Source: Nocardia bovistercoris
GTDB lineage: Bacteria > Actinomycetota > Actinomycetes > Mycobacteriales > Mycobacteriaceae
DNA length: 64,000 nucleotides
Direction: 5' to 3'
NCBI RefSeq assembly: GCF_015674855.1
Contig: NZ_JADMLG010000005.1
Coordinates: 372,001-436,000, forward strand
Both the position numbers and the translations under genes were made by a program. Under the pieces are notes generated by a model. That model did no database searches. It was not told where the DNA came from and saw nothing but the letters and a program-made list of their open reading frames with translations. How positions within the stretch are numbered: position 1 is the first letter of the stretch; each line of letters starts with the position of its first letter. Shown one piece after another: positions 44,486 through 56,400 of the stretch.

Positions 44486-47400
44486 TCACAGCCAATGGCA
44501 CAGGACTTCGGCGATACGACGCAGGGCGGCGTCGCCGGTCATTCGCCAGTGCGTGGCGGGCACCGGATGATCGCGCACCGCGCCGGTGACCGCACCCGTC
44601 CAGGTCCGCGCGTTCGCCGCGCCCGCGGCGCCGTCCTCGGCGGCGGTGAAGAACAGGATGTCCCCGTCGAAAGGGCGGGCGCGGTAGGCGGCATCCAGAT
44701 CGATCGATTCGAGCGCGGCCGCGACGACCCGCTCGATCCGCCGCACCCCGAACGAGGCGAACGGCTCGGGCAACCCGGCCAGACGCTCGGCCAGTTCGCT
44801 CGGATCGAATCCGCTGAGATCGAATTCGGTGAGCCGGTCGCCGAGCAACCCGCCGAGCAGGTCGGCCACGCTCACAGCCCGCGTATCCGGCTCCGCCTCC
44901 GCTGTGCCGGGTGAGTTCGGCAAGCGACTGTCGAGCAGGTCCGCCACGCTCACGGCCCGCGTATCCGGCTCCGCCTCGGCTGTGCCGGGTGGGTTCGGCA
45001 GGCGACTGTCGAGCATCCCGAGCAGTCCGACCCGCTCGCCCTCGTCCTGCAACCGCACGGCCATGGCGTGCGCGAGCACACCGCCCAGCGACCAGCCGAG
45101 CAGGTGATACGGCCCGTGCGGCTGGACGGAACGGATGCGTTCGACGTAGCGCTCGGCCCAGTCCTCGATGGAATCCGGCAGCGGCCCCGCCGAGCCGAGC
45201 GCGGGCGACTGGAGTCCGTAGATCGGGCGATCCGGGTCGAGATGAGCGGCCAGGCCCGCGAACGACCAGGCGATGCCGCCGAGCGGGTGGACACAGAACA
45301 GCGGTTCGGCGCGTCCCGAGGTCCGCAGCGGCAGCAGCACCTCGTAGGCCGCCTCCGATCCGCCCGCGCCGCGCGCTCGCAGGTCGGCGACCAGCAGCGC
45401 GGGCGTCGGCGCGGTCACCACGCTGCGCACCGGCACCCTGAGGTCCATTTCGGCGGACAGCCGCGCGCTCACCCGGGTCGCCAGCAGGGAATTGCCGCCG
45501 CGTTCGAAGAAGTTGTCGTCCGCGCCGACCCGATCCACGCCGAGGACCTCGGCGAACACCTCGGCCACCAACCGCTGCGCGCCCGCCTCGGGTTCGCGGT
45601 AGGCGGCGCCGCGCAGATCCGGGGCGGGCAGCGCGGCCCGGTCGAGTTTGCCGACCGGCGTCAACGGCAGCGCGTCCAACACGACGACGGCCGTGGGGAC
45701 CATGTGCGCGGGCAGTCGCGCCGCCGCCCATCCGATCAATGCCCTCGGGTCGGGTGTTCGCCCCGTCACATAGGACACCAGTATCGGCGCGCCCGCCGCG
45801 TTCTCCCGCCCGACCGTCACCGCGGACGTGATCGCGGGATGCGCGGCCAACACCGCGTCGATCTCGCCGAGTTCCACCCGGAAGCCGCGGATCTTCACCT
45901 GGAAATCGGTGCGGCCGAGGTATTCCAGCTCCCAACCGCCGTCGCGCACCGGAACCCAACGCACCAAGTCACCGGTCCGGTACATGCGCGCGCCAGGCGC
46001 ACCCCACGGATGGGCGACGAACCGCTGCGCGGTCACGTCGGGCCGCCGGTGGTATCCGCGCGCCAGCGCCGGGCCCGACACGTACAGCTCACCGACCACA
46101 CCCATCGGCGCCGGGCGCAGCCGCTCGTCGAGCACCACCGCGGTGAGGCCGGGCACCGGTGCGCCGATGGTCACCGGGTCGCCCGCGCGCAGGGTGGCAT
46201 AGGTGGAGGCGATCGTGGCCTCGGTCGGTCCGTAGCCGTTCACTACGCGGCGGCCGGGCTGCCAGACCGCGAGCAGGTCGGCGGTCAGGGCTTCGCCGCC
46301 GAACGAGACGACCGCCAGGTCCGGCAGCCCGGACGGGTCGACGGTGGCGAGCACGGAGGGGGTGACGATCATGTGGGTGATCCGCTCCGCGCGCAACAGC
46401 GCGTGCAGTTCCGCGCCGCCGACGGTGTCCGGCGGCGCGATCACCGTGGTCGCGCCGGAGACCGCGGCGCTCACCAGTTCTTCGAGCGACTGGTCGAAAC
46501 TCGGCGAGCATACGTGCAACACCCGGTGCTCCGGGCCCACATCCAGCACTTCGAGCACGCGGGCGGCGAGGGCGGCGAGTCCGGTGTTGGTCACCACGAC
46601 ACCCTTGGGCCTGCCGGTGGAGCCGGAGGTGTAGATGACGTAAGCGGCATTCGAAAGTCGCTGCGGGGCATTGCGATCAGCCGCGCCGATGGGCGAGGGC
46701 GAACGCGTGGCGCAGTCGGCGACGACCGCAGGGTCATCGACCACAAGCCAGTCCACCCCTTTCGGCGGAGGCGACCCCGCACAGGTCATCCCAGATGTCG
46801 CAGCGGAATCCGCGAGCATGTAGCGGATTCGATCCACCGGCAGGGCGGGGTCGATCGGGAGATACGCGGCACCCGCCTTCGCCACCGCCCATACGGCGAC
46901 GACCATCGCGTAGGAGCGCCGGATCAGCAGCGCCACCACCGATTCCGGTCCGATGCCGCGTTCGATCAGCACGCGGGCCAATCGCGAGGAGGCGGCGTCC
47001 AATTCGCCGTAGGTGTAGGTCCGACCGCCGTCGCGGACGGCGGCGCGGTCGGGTCCGTATGCGACGCCTCGGGTCAGCAGGTCCGCCAACGTGACGGGCA
47101 GCGGCGGCGCCGCGCCGCTCATTTCGGTCAGCCGTCGCGCTTCTTCGGCGTCGAGCAATGGCAGTTCGGACACTGTCGCTTCCGGATCTCGCACGATTCC
47201 ACCCAGGATTCGCACGAGGCGGTCGGCGAATACGCGCGCGGAGAGATCGTCGAAATACTCTCTCGGGAAGAACAATTCACCGTCAGTGGCACCGGAATCG
47301 ACATCCGCCACCACCGTGAGATCACCCGACGATCCCGGTCCGTGCGTGCGCAGAGCCAAGTGGAACAACGGCTGCCGCACGCCGAGCAACCCCGCCAACT

Positions 47401-50400
47401 CTTCGAAGGGGATGCCCGCGTGCTCGGCCGCGCGGGCGTGTACCCGCTGTGTCTCGGCCAGCAGATCGCTGATCCGAGCGGCGCGGTCGACCCGGATACG
47501 ATGCACCAGCTCGGTCGCGATCACTATGTCCTCGGTTCCCGACAATCGCGCCAGCAGCACCGCCGACGCCGCGCGTAGCGCCGTCGACGGAAGCACACCC
47601 ATCGAACGTGCACCGTCCCACAGTTCGGCGGGCACCGAGAACCGCACGCGCCCTGTCCCTTCCGACACCACGGTCGGCGCGGGCAGCGTGAGCCGGTCGG
47701 GCAGATCGGCCAAAGTGGTGCGCCAATACCGGGATTGTCGCATCGCGTCGTCGGATTCGGCTATCGTGCGCGCGATTTCGGCAGCGGCCAGATCCGGCGT
47801 GGCCACCAGCGCGGTCACGGCGCGACGCAAGCGATCGGCAAGCGCACCGGCCGCGGTCTCCGACACCTGATCACGCCGGAACTCCAGGCGAACCCGCAGA
47901 CGGGTCTCGAGGAAGGCCAAGACCGTGATCGGGTAGTGGGTGGCGTCGGTGCCGGTCACCGCCTCGACCCGCAGACCGCCGAGCGCGTCGCTCGCGGCGC
48001 GCAGACCGTCCGCGTCCACCGGGAACGACTCGAAGACCACCATGGTGTCGAACAGGTCGCCGCACCCGGCGACGCGTTGGATCTCGCCGAGACCGAGATG
48101 GTGGTGGTCGAGAACGGATACCTGTTCGGCCTGCACTCGCCGCATGAGCGCGCGCCCCGACCCGCCGTCCACCCGCGCGCGGACCGGGACGGCGTCGATG
48201 AAGAGGCCGATCATGTCGCCGACCCCCTCGAGCTGCGCGGGCCGCCCCGACACCGTCGCGCCGAAGACCACGTCGTCGCTGCCCGTACTCGCGGAAAGCA
48301 CCAGTGCCCAAGCGGTTTGGAGGACCGTATTCGGGGTCACCTCGGCGGCGCACGCGCCTGCGGTCAAAGTCGCGGTCGACGTTTCCGAGAGCTCGAACTC
48401 GAGGTGGCCGAAACCGCTGTCGGCAGCAGGCGGCCAGGTCAGCTCGGGAGCCAGCAGTGTCGGGGTGACTCCGCGCATGGTGTCGGACCAGACCTGCCGC
48501 GCGCGGTCGCGATCCTGCGCCACGAGCCAACTCAGATAATCCCGATACGGTCGCACCGGATCGAGCGCGGTCGCGTCCCCGCCGTTCGCGTACAGGACGA
48601 GCATCTCCCGCATGAGCAGCGGCATCGACCAGCCGTCGACAAGCATGTGATGCCCGGTCAATACGAGGTGCACGCGCCCGGAACCGGTGACATACGCCGT
48701 GAACCGCAGCAACGGCGCCACCGCAGGATCGAATCCGCGCCGCCGGTCCGCGCGCAGCAGCTCGGGCAACCGGCTCTCCCGCACCCCGTCGACCACCTGC
48801 CAACCCACCTCGACACCGTCCGCGATCAGCTGCACCGAGGCGCCATCGGGCAGGGTGAGGAAGGCCGCGCGCAGATTGGCGTGCCGATCCAGGATGGTCT
48901 GCGCGGCCCGCCGCAGGCGAACGACATCCGGTGCGCCCGACAATTCCGCGCACAATTGGATGATGTAGTACTCCGCGTCCCGGTCGAGAATGTCGGACAG
49001 CACGAGCAACGCTTCCTGCAGCGGCGGCAGCGGAAGCACATCCGACAGTCCCGGCCGCTCCGCGCGCCACCGGTCCAGTTGCGCCTGGGTGACGGCGACC
49101 AGCGGAACATCCGAAGGCGTCAAACCGCCCGACGCCGGATCATCCACTCGCGCGGCGTATTCGCGCAACGCGCGCACCCAGTCCGCGGCGAAGTCTTCGA
49201 CCTCGCGAGCCTCCAACAGCGCACCCGCGTAACGGAATTCCGCCTCGAGGCAGTCACCGGAGCTCATCCGCACGATCCCGGCGGTGATTTCGACCGCCGC
49301 CCGAGCACCGGCCGCGCCTTCCCGCTCGACTTCCGACTCGTCGACGGATCCGAGGTAGGTGAACCCGATCCGGCCGAGGTCACCGCGCAGCGTGTCAGGA
49401 TGGCTTCGGCGCAGCACACCGAATCCGACACCCCGGTCGGGCACCGCGCGCACCTGTTCCTTGACCGCACGCAATACCGCCGCCGGATCGGCGCCGACGC
49501 CGGACAGGTCGAGCGCGAGCGGATACCCGCAGGCGAAGCGCCCGATCGTTCGACTCTCCCCTCGATCATCGCCGGTCGACCGAATACGCATGGTGGACAA
49601 GCCGATTCCGTGCCGCGCCCGCCAGGCCCGCACCGCGGATGCCAACGCGGCCAGCAACACGGTTTCGATATCGGTCCGGTAGCTCTCGGGAACGGCTGTG
49701 CGCAGCGCGCCCGTGACCTCGGCCGGAATCCGCACCGTGATGGCATCGGTCGCCTCGATGTCGAGGGTGGAATCCACCGCGCCCGTACCGATCGGCGGAT
49801 CGGGCACGGACAGCGCACGCGCCCAGTACGCCATCTCGCAGTCCCGGTCGGCTTCGAGCAACGCGTTCGCGTACCGCCGGAACGACACGCCGACCGAAGG
49901 CAACTCTATGCGTCGACCAGCCGAATACTGCTCGAAAGCCGAGGTCAGATCCGCGAGGAGGATCCGCCATGACGCCCGATCCACGACCATCGGGTGCGCG
50001 GCGACCACGAGGAGATCGCCGCCGCCGCATCGGACGCGCACGCACGCGATCATTCCGCCCGACTCCGGAGTCAACGCGGCAGGCGCGGACAGTTCGGCGG
50101 CACGGATGCTTTCGCGCAGCTTCGCGCCGCTGTCGTCGATATCCGCGTGCACCTCGGAGATCAGGGCGTCGACATCCATCGCGGCCTCGCGCGGGACCAC
50201 GAGTCGCGGGCCGTCGCGATCGAGTCGGGCGCGCAGCATGTCGTGGCGGTGCAGGACCGCGGCGAGGGTGACCACGAGGCCCGCGCTGTCGATGCCTGCG
50301 GGAATCGGCACGACTCTCGTCTCGGCGGGTCTTGCGTCGAGGAACTCGAGCATGGCAGGGGTGGCGGGGATTTCACCGATGCCGTCGTCGGCCCGGTCCC

Positions 50401-53400
50401 ATACCGTGGCGGCGATGCGGGCCAGCGCGGCGACCGTGCGCTGTTCGAAGACATCGCGCGGGGTGAAGGTGATGCCCGCCGCTTTCGCCAGGGACACCAG
50501 CTGAATCGACATGATGGAGTCGCCGCCGAGGGTGAAGAAGGAGTCTTGCGCGCCGACCGACCCCGCTCCGAGTACGCGCGCGAAGAGTTCGGCCAGACGC
50601 GACTCCACCGGGCCGTGCGGCGCACGAGTCGGCGCCGCCGCGAAGACCGGCTCCGGCAGCGCTTTCCGGTCGAGTTTGCCGTTCACGGTGAGCGGCAGAG
50701 CATCGATGACGACGATCGCGAACGGCACCATATGGGCGGGCAGCAGATCCGACAGGTGAGCGGTGAGCCGCGCCGGATCGGGGACGCACCCCGGCGAAGC
50801 GCGCACATACGACACAAGTCCCGTCGCCCCCGACGGCAGCGCGCGCCCCACCGTGACCGCGAATCCGACCGTCTCGTGCCCGGTCAACGCCGCATCGATC
50901 TCCCCCGGCTCGATCCGGAACCCGCGCACCTTGACCTGCGCGTCGTCGCGGCCGAAGAATTCCAGCTCCCAGCGCGACTCCCCCGCGGCTTCGCGGACCC
51001 GCCACCGCACCACATCGCCCGTGCGGTACATCCGCGCCCCCGGCGAACCCCAAGGATCGGGTACGAATCGCGCGGCGGTCGACGACGGCCTCCGGTGATA
51101 CCCGCGCGCGAGACCCGCACCGGCCAAATATAGTTCGCCCGCGACACCCGGCGGCACCGGCCGCAGTCGCGCGTCCAGCACCAGCGCGAAACTCCCGGCG
51201 ACCGGAGTGCCGATCGTAATACGCTGTCCCGCCGACAGTTCCGCGTAGGTGGAGATGATGGTGGTCTCGGTCGGACCGTACGCGTTGAAGTAGCGACGCC
51301 CCGGCCGCCACGCCGCGAGCAGATCGGGCGTGGTCACATCACCGCCGACCGACACCACCTCCAGCGCGTCCAACCCCGCCGGATCGACGGTGCCGAGGAC
51401 GGCGGGCGTGATGATCGCGTGCGTCACCCCCTCGGACCGCAGCAGTTCCCACAGGTCGCCGCCGCCCGCCACCGCCGCGTCGGCGATCACCAGGGTCGCG
51501 CCGGTCGCGAACGCGCACAGCCATTCCAGTACCGACGGATCGAAACTCGGCGCGCAGATGTGCAGCATCCGATGGTGCGGTCCGAGTCCGTAGCGGCGCA
51601 CCGCCTCGGCGAGCAGACCGCCGAGTCCCGCGTGCGTGACGGTGACGCCTTTGGGCGTGCCGGTCGAACCGGAGGTGTAAATGATGTAGGCGGGGTTAGC
51701 GATATCGACCGGACGCACGCGATCCTCGTCCGTCACCGGTTCGCACGACTGCCGCTCGATCAGATCCGCCGTGGCCGGGTCATCGAGGACGAGCCATTCG
51801 ATATCGGCGGGCAGTCCGTTCAGGTATTTCGCGCGCGTGATACCCAGCGCCGCACCCGAATCGGTGAGCAGATACCGAATCCGACCGGGCGGATGGGCCG
51901 GGTCGACCGGGAGATGCGCGCCACCGGAACCTGCCACGGCCACCGCCGCCGCGACCATGTCGTAGGAGCGCGGAAGGGCGATGGCGACCACCTCCTCCGG
52001 GCCGACGCCGCGCCCGATCAGCACCCGCGCCAGGCGTGCGGTGTGCGCGGACAATTCGCCGTAGCCGATGGATCGACGCCGGTACCGCACCGCGACACGG
52101 TCCTCGCCAAGCGCCGCACCGCGGCCGAACAGGTCGGTCAGGGTTTCGGCGACGAGCGGAACGGGGCGCCGGGTGGTGTGCGCGGTCAGTTCGTCGGCAC
52201 TCGACAGTGGCAAGGTGTCCACCGGCGTGTCCGGTGCGCGTACGCCCGCGATCAGCATTCGCAGATAGCGCTCCGCGAAACTTCGGACGGTCGCGTTGTC
52301 GAAAAGGTCGGCGTCGAAAGCGAAATCGACCGTGACGACGTCGCCCAGCTCGTCGAGGCGCAGCGCGAGATCGTGGCGCGGGGCCGAATCCTTGAACCTT
52401 CCCCGCTCTTCGGCGAGACCGCGGCGGTCCTTCTCGGAGGGTATGCCTGCGCGGAACAGGAACCGAGTCGGCGGACCCGCAGGCCCGCACAGCATCTCGT
52501 CCGGCACGGGACCCGCTGCAACAGCCCGCAGCGCAGTGTCCTTCGACCGGGATACCAACGCGCGAAAGCTCTGGAAGGCAGCGACATCGGTCCGCAGCAC
52601 CACGAGACCATCGCCGAAGGCAACGCCGTCACCCGCACCCGCACCCGCACCCGCACCCGCACCCGCACCCGCACCCGCACCCGCACCCGCACCCGCACCG
52701 AGGGACGCCGGCGTACTCCGGTGAGATTCGGCAAGCGGCGCAGGGTATTCGGATACGATCGCGATATCTCCGATGCCGGACAATCGGCCCAGCAGCACCG
52801 CGAACACCGCGTGGCCGATATCGAACACGGTTGCGCCCACCGAATCGGCGAGGTCACGCAGACCCCGACATTCGCCTTCGACCCGCACGCGCCCGATCTC
52901 CCCGCTCGCCACCGCGGGCCTGACACGATCGGCGGGAATACGCACCCGCTCGGGAAGCTCGGCGAGCGCTTCCCGCCAGTACCGCGCACGACCGATCACA
53001 TCGCGGCGCGCGTCGAACCCCGCCTCGATACCGACCGGCAGCGCGTCGGGCGCCGCGCTGAATTCCAGCAGGAACGCGTGCAGGCGATCGGCCACGGCCC
53101 GCGCCACGGCAGCGTCGACGAGATCCCGCCGATACTGCACCCGCAGTGCGAGATTCGCGCGCAGTTCCGCTTGCACGGCCAGCGGATAGTGCGTGACATT
53201 GGCGCCGTACAGATCCACGATCTCCGGACCGTCGATCGCACCGTAGGCCGCGCGCAACCCGTCGACATCGACGGGAAAGCTCTGATACGCGACGAGGGTG
53301 TCGAACAGCGCGCCCGCACCGACCGCCCGCTGGATATCGGCGAGTCCGACATGGTGGCAGTCCAACAGCGAAACCTGTTCGGCCTGAAGCTCTCTCAGTA

Positions 53401-56400
53401 CCTCACCCACCGTGCGGCCCGGCTCGAAACGGACCCGAACCGGCACGGTGTCCACGAACAGCCCCACCATCTCGTCCACCCCGTCGACCTGCGGCGGGCG
53501 CCCCGAAACCACGGCGCCGAACACGATGTCGGAGCGTCCCGTGCATGATGCCAGCGTGAGCGCCCACGCCGCCTGCACCACGGTGTTCACCGTGATCTCC
53601 CGCGCGGCGGCGAATGCCGTCAGTGCGGCCGTCTGTTCGGTAGACAGGTCGGCGAGGTGAACACCGTGGCCTTCGGCGGTCACGGCGGGCGACGCCAGCA
53701 CCTCGGCGACGCGGGTCGGCGCGATTCCGGCCAGCGCGGCACGCCACGCGGCGAGGGCTCGCGCGCGATCGTATCCGGCCAGCCAGCGCAGATAGTCGCG
53801 ATAAGCGGGCGCCGGCGGTAGCGCCGCCCCGGCGTAGGCGGTCAGCAGATCCTTCATCAGCAGCGGCATCGACCAGCCGTCGAGCAGCAGATGGTGCGCG
53901 GTCAACACGAGGTGGGCGTGCAGGTCGCCCGCGTGGAACAGCGTGAACCGCAGCAGCGGACCGACTTCGGGGTCGAACCCGCCGCGCCGTTCCTCCGCGA
54001 GCAACGCCTCCGCGTCGGCGCCCGCCCGCGCCTGCCGAACCCGCCACGGCACCGCCGCGCTCTCGCGCACGAACTGCACCGGCTCACCGTCGCTGTCCGC
54101 CCCGAAGTCGACGCGCAACATCGCATGTCGGTCGAACACGATCTGCGCGGCCCGCCGCAACCGTTCACCATCGATGATCCCCGACAGCGCCACACCCATC
54201 TGCAACAGATAGGGATCGTCCCCCGCCGAAATCCGAGCGAGAGAAAGCAACCCGCGCTGCAACGGCGACAACGGCAACACATCGACCAGCCCGCCCCGCA
54301 GCCGCTCCCAACGCTCGATTTCCCCTTGCGTGACCCGAACCAGCCCGACATCCGACGGCGTCAACCCACCCGCCCCGACCTCCCCCGCATGCACGGCGAA
54401 CTCCTCGAGCACCTCCACCCAGTACCCCGCCAACTCGATGGTCCCGGCCGCCCCGAGCACACCGCGATCCCCGAAGGACACACCCGACACCACCCCCTCG
54501 CCACCCCGCACCCGCACCGAAACAGCAGCGTCCAACCCCCCGAACGCACCCCCACCGTGCCCCGGTTCCCGATCCCGCACCGAGACAGCAGCTTCCGAAC
54601 CACCGAGGCCACCGTCCCCGCCCTGCACGCAGCCATCGATCGGCGCCACCTCTCGAACCTGGTACGACACAGCAGCATCCGAGTCCACGAACGCATCTGC
54701 GACGCGCCCCCGTTCGTCGGTCGGCAGCCACTCCCGACCCCGCACCGAGACCGCGGCTCCCGAACCACCGAAACCACCCGTGTCCCGCCCGCATTCACAG
54801 ATCGGAATCCGCTCCCGAACCGGCGGCGACGCAACAGCATCCAGACCGCCGACCGCCCCTCCGCCGTGCCCCCATTCGTCGGTCGGCAGCCACTCCCGAC
54901 CCCGCACCGAGACGGCAGCTTCCGAGCCGCCGAAACCACCCTCACCCCGCCCCGGTTCATCGGTCGACCCCCACTCTCGAACCGGCGCTGAAACCCTGGT
55001 TCCGGGACTCCCGAACGCCCCTGCGCCCTGTCCCCGCTCGTCGGTCGGGACACGCTCTCGAACCAGTGGCGACACAGCGGCATCCGGACCTCCGCCGTGC
55101 CCCGGTTCGTCGGTCGGCAGCCACTCGCGACCCCGCGATAGGGCCACCGACTCGGAATACTCGAACCGAACCCACCCCACCGCACCGGCGAGCGCAGCGC
55201 CCTCGGGATGGAACTCCCGAAGCACCCCGAATCCCACGCCGTCGCCGGGCACCGCCGCCAACTGCTCCTTGACCGCCTTGAGCACCCCGCCACTCGAACC
55301 ACGCACCGAATCCGTCGCGAACCCGGACAAATCGATCGCCACCGGATAGCTGTGCCCGAACCACCCGACCGTCCGCCCAGCGTCGGCCCGCCGCTGTTTC
55401 GCCACCGTGATCAGCGTCACGGGCGCGTCCACTCCCCGCACCGCCCACCACCGCCGCACCGCGAAAGCCAACGCCGCCACCAACACGTCCTCGACCCCCG
55501 CCCGATACAACGCGGGCAACGTACTCCCCACCGCGACGGCCACATCCCCCGACACCGCGACATCGACCCACCGCACCCCACCGTCCCGATCGAGCACCCC
55601 ACCCATCCGCGAATCCCGAACCGCGGCCGCACCACCGAAACGCTCCGAATCACCCACCCGCAGAGACGCCGCGCCCCCATCTCCCCGAGCCTCCGCCTGC
55701 ACATCCACCTGCAAGCCCCCCGGCGAGTCCCGCGCTCGCGTCGAAACCGCTTCGTGCACCACGGAACCGTGGGCCGCAAACACACCCCTACCGGCCACAT
55801 GCCGACCCACCGCGGACCTGTTCGACGCAAACCCGTCCGCGACAACGCCATGGCCCGCGAAGCCACTCACCACAGGCCCACCCCCACCCACCGCAGACCC
55901 ACCCACCACAAACCCGTCCGACGCAAACCCATCCGCAACAACGCCACGGCCCGCGAAGCCACTCACCACAGGCCCACCCCCACCCACCACGGACCCGTTC
56001 GACGCAAACCCATCCGCGACATCGCAATGGCCCGCGAAGCCACTCGCCGCAGGCACACCTCCACCCGCCGCAGACCCACCCACCACGGACCCGTCCGACG
56101 CAAACCCATCCGCGACAACACCGTGTCCCGCAGAGTCGCTCGCCACAGGCCCACCCCCACCCACCGCAGGTATATCCACCACGGACTCGCTCGATCCGAA
56201 CCCGTCCCCCGCAGCCACAGACCCGTCCCCCACGAATCCATCCACCACGCGACGATCCACGCCGGACCTCACCGCCGCAGACCTCGCAGCGAACCCACCC
56301 GCCGCCGGCTCACCGACCACCACGGACTCGGCGCCGTACCGCACCTCAACCTCACCGCCATGCGGACCCGTCACCGCTTCGCGCACCCCGACCAACCTGC

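Noticed and set aside
52631..52699. CRISPR-like repeat
   Set aside because: It is a continuous hexanucleotide microsatellite without spacers, inside a coding frame. The larger arrays at 54505-55132 and 55790-56180 likewise have no spacers and are coding.
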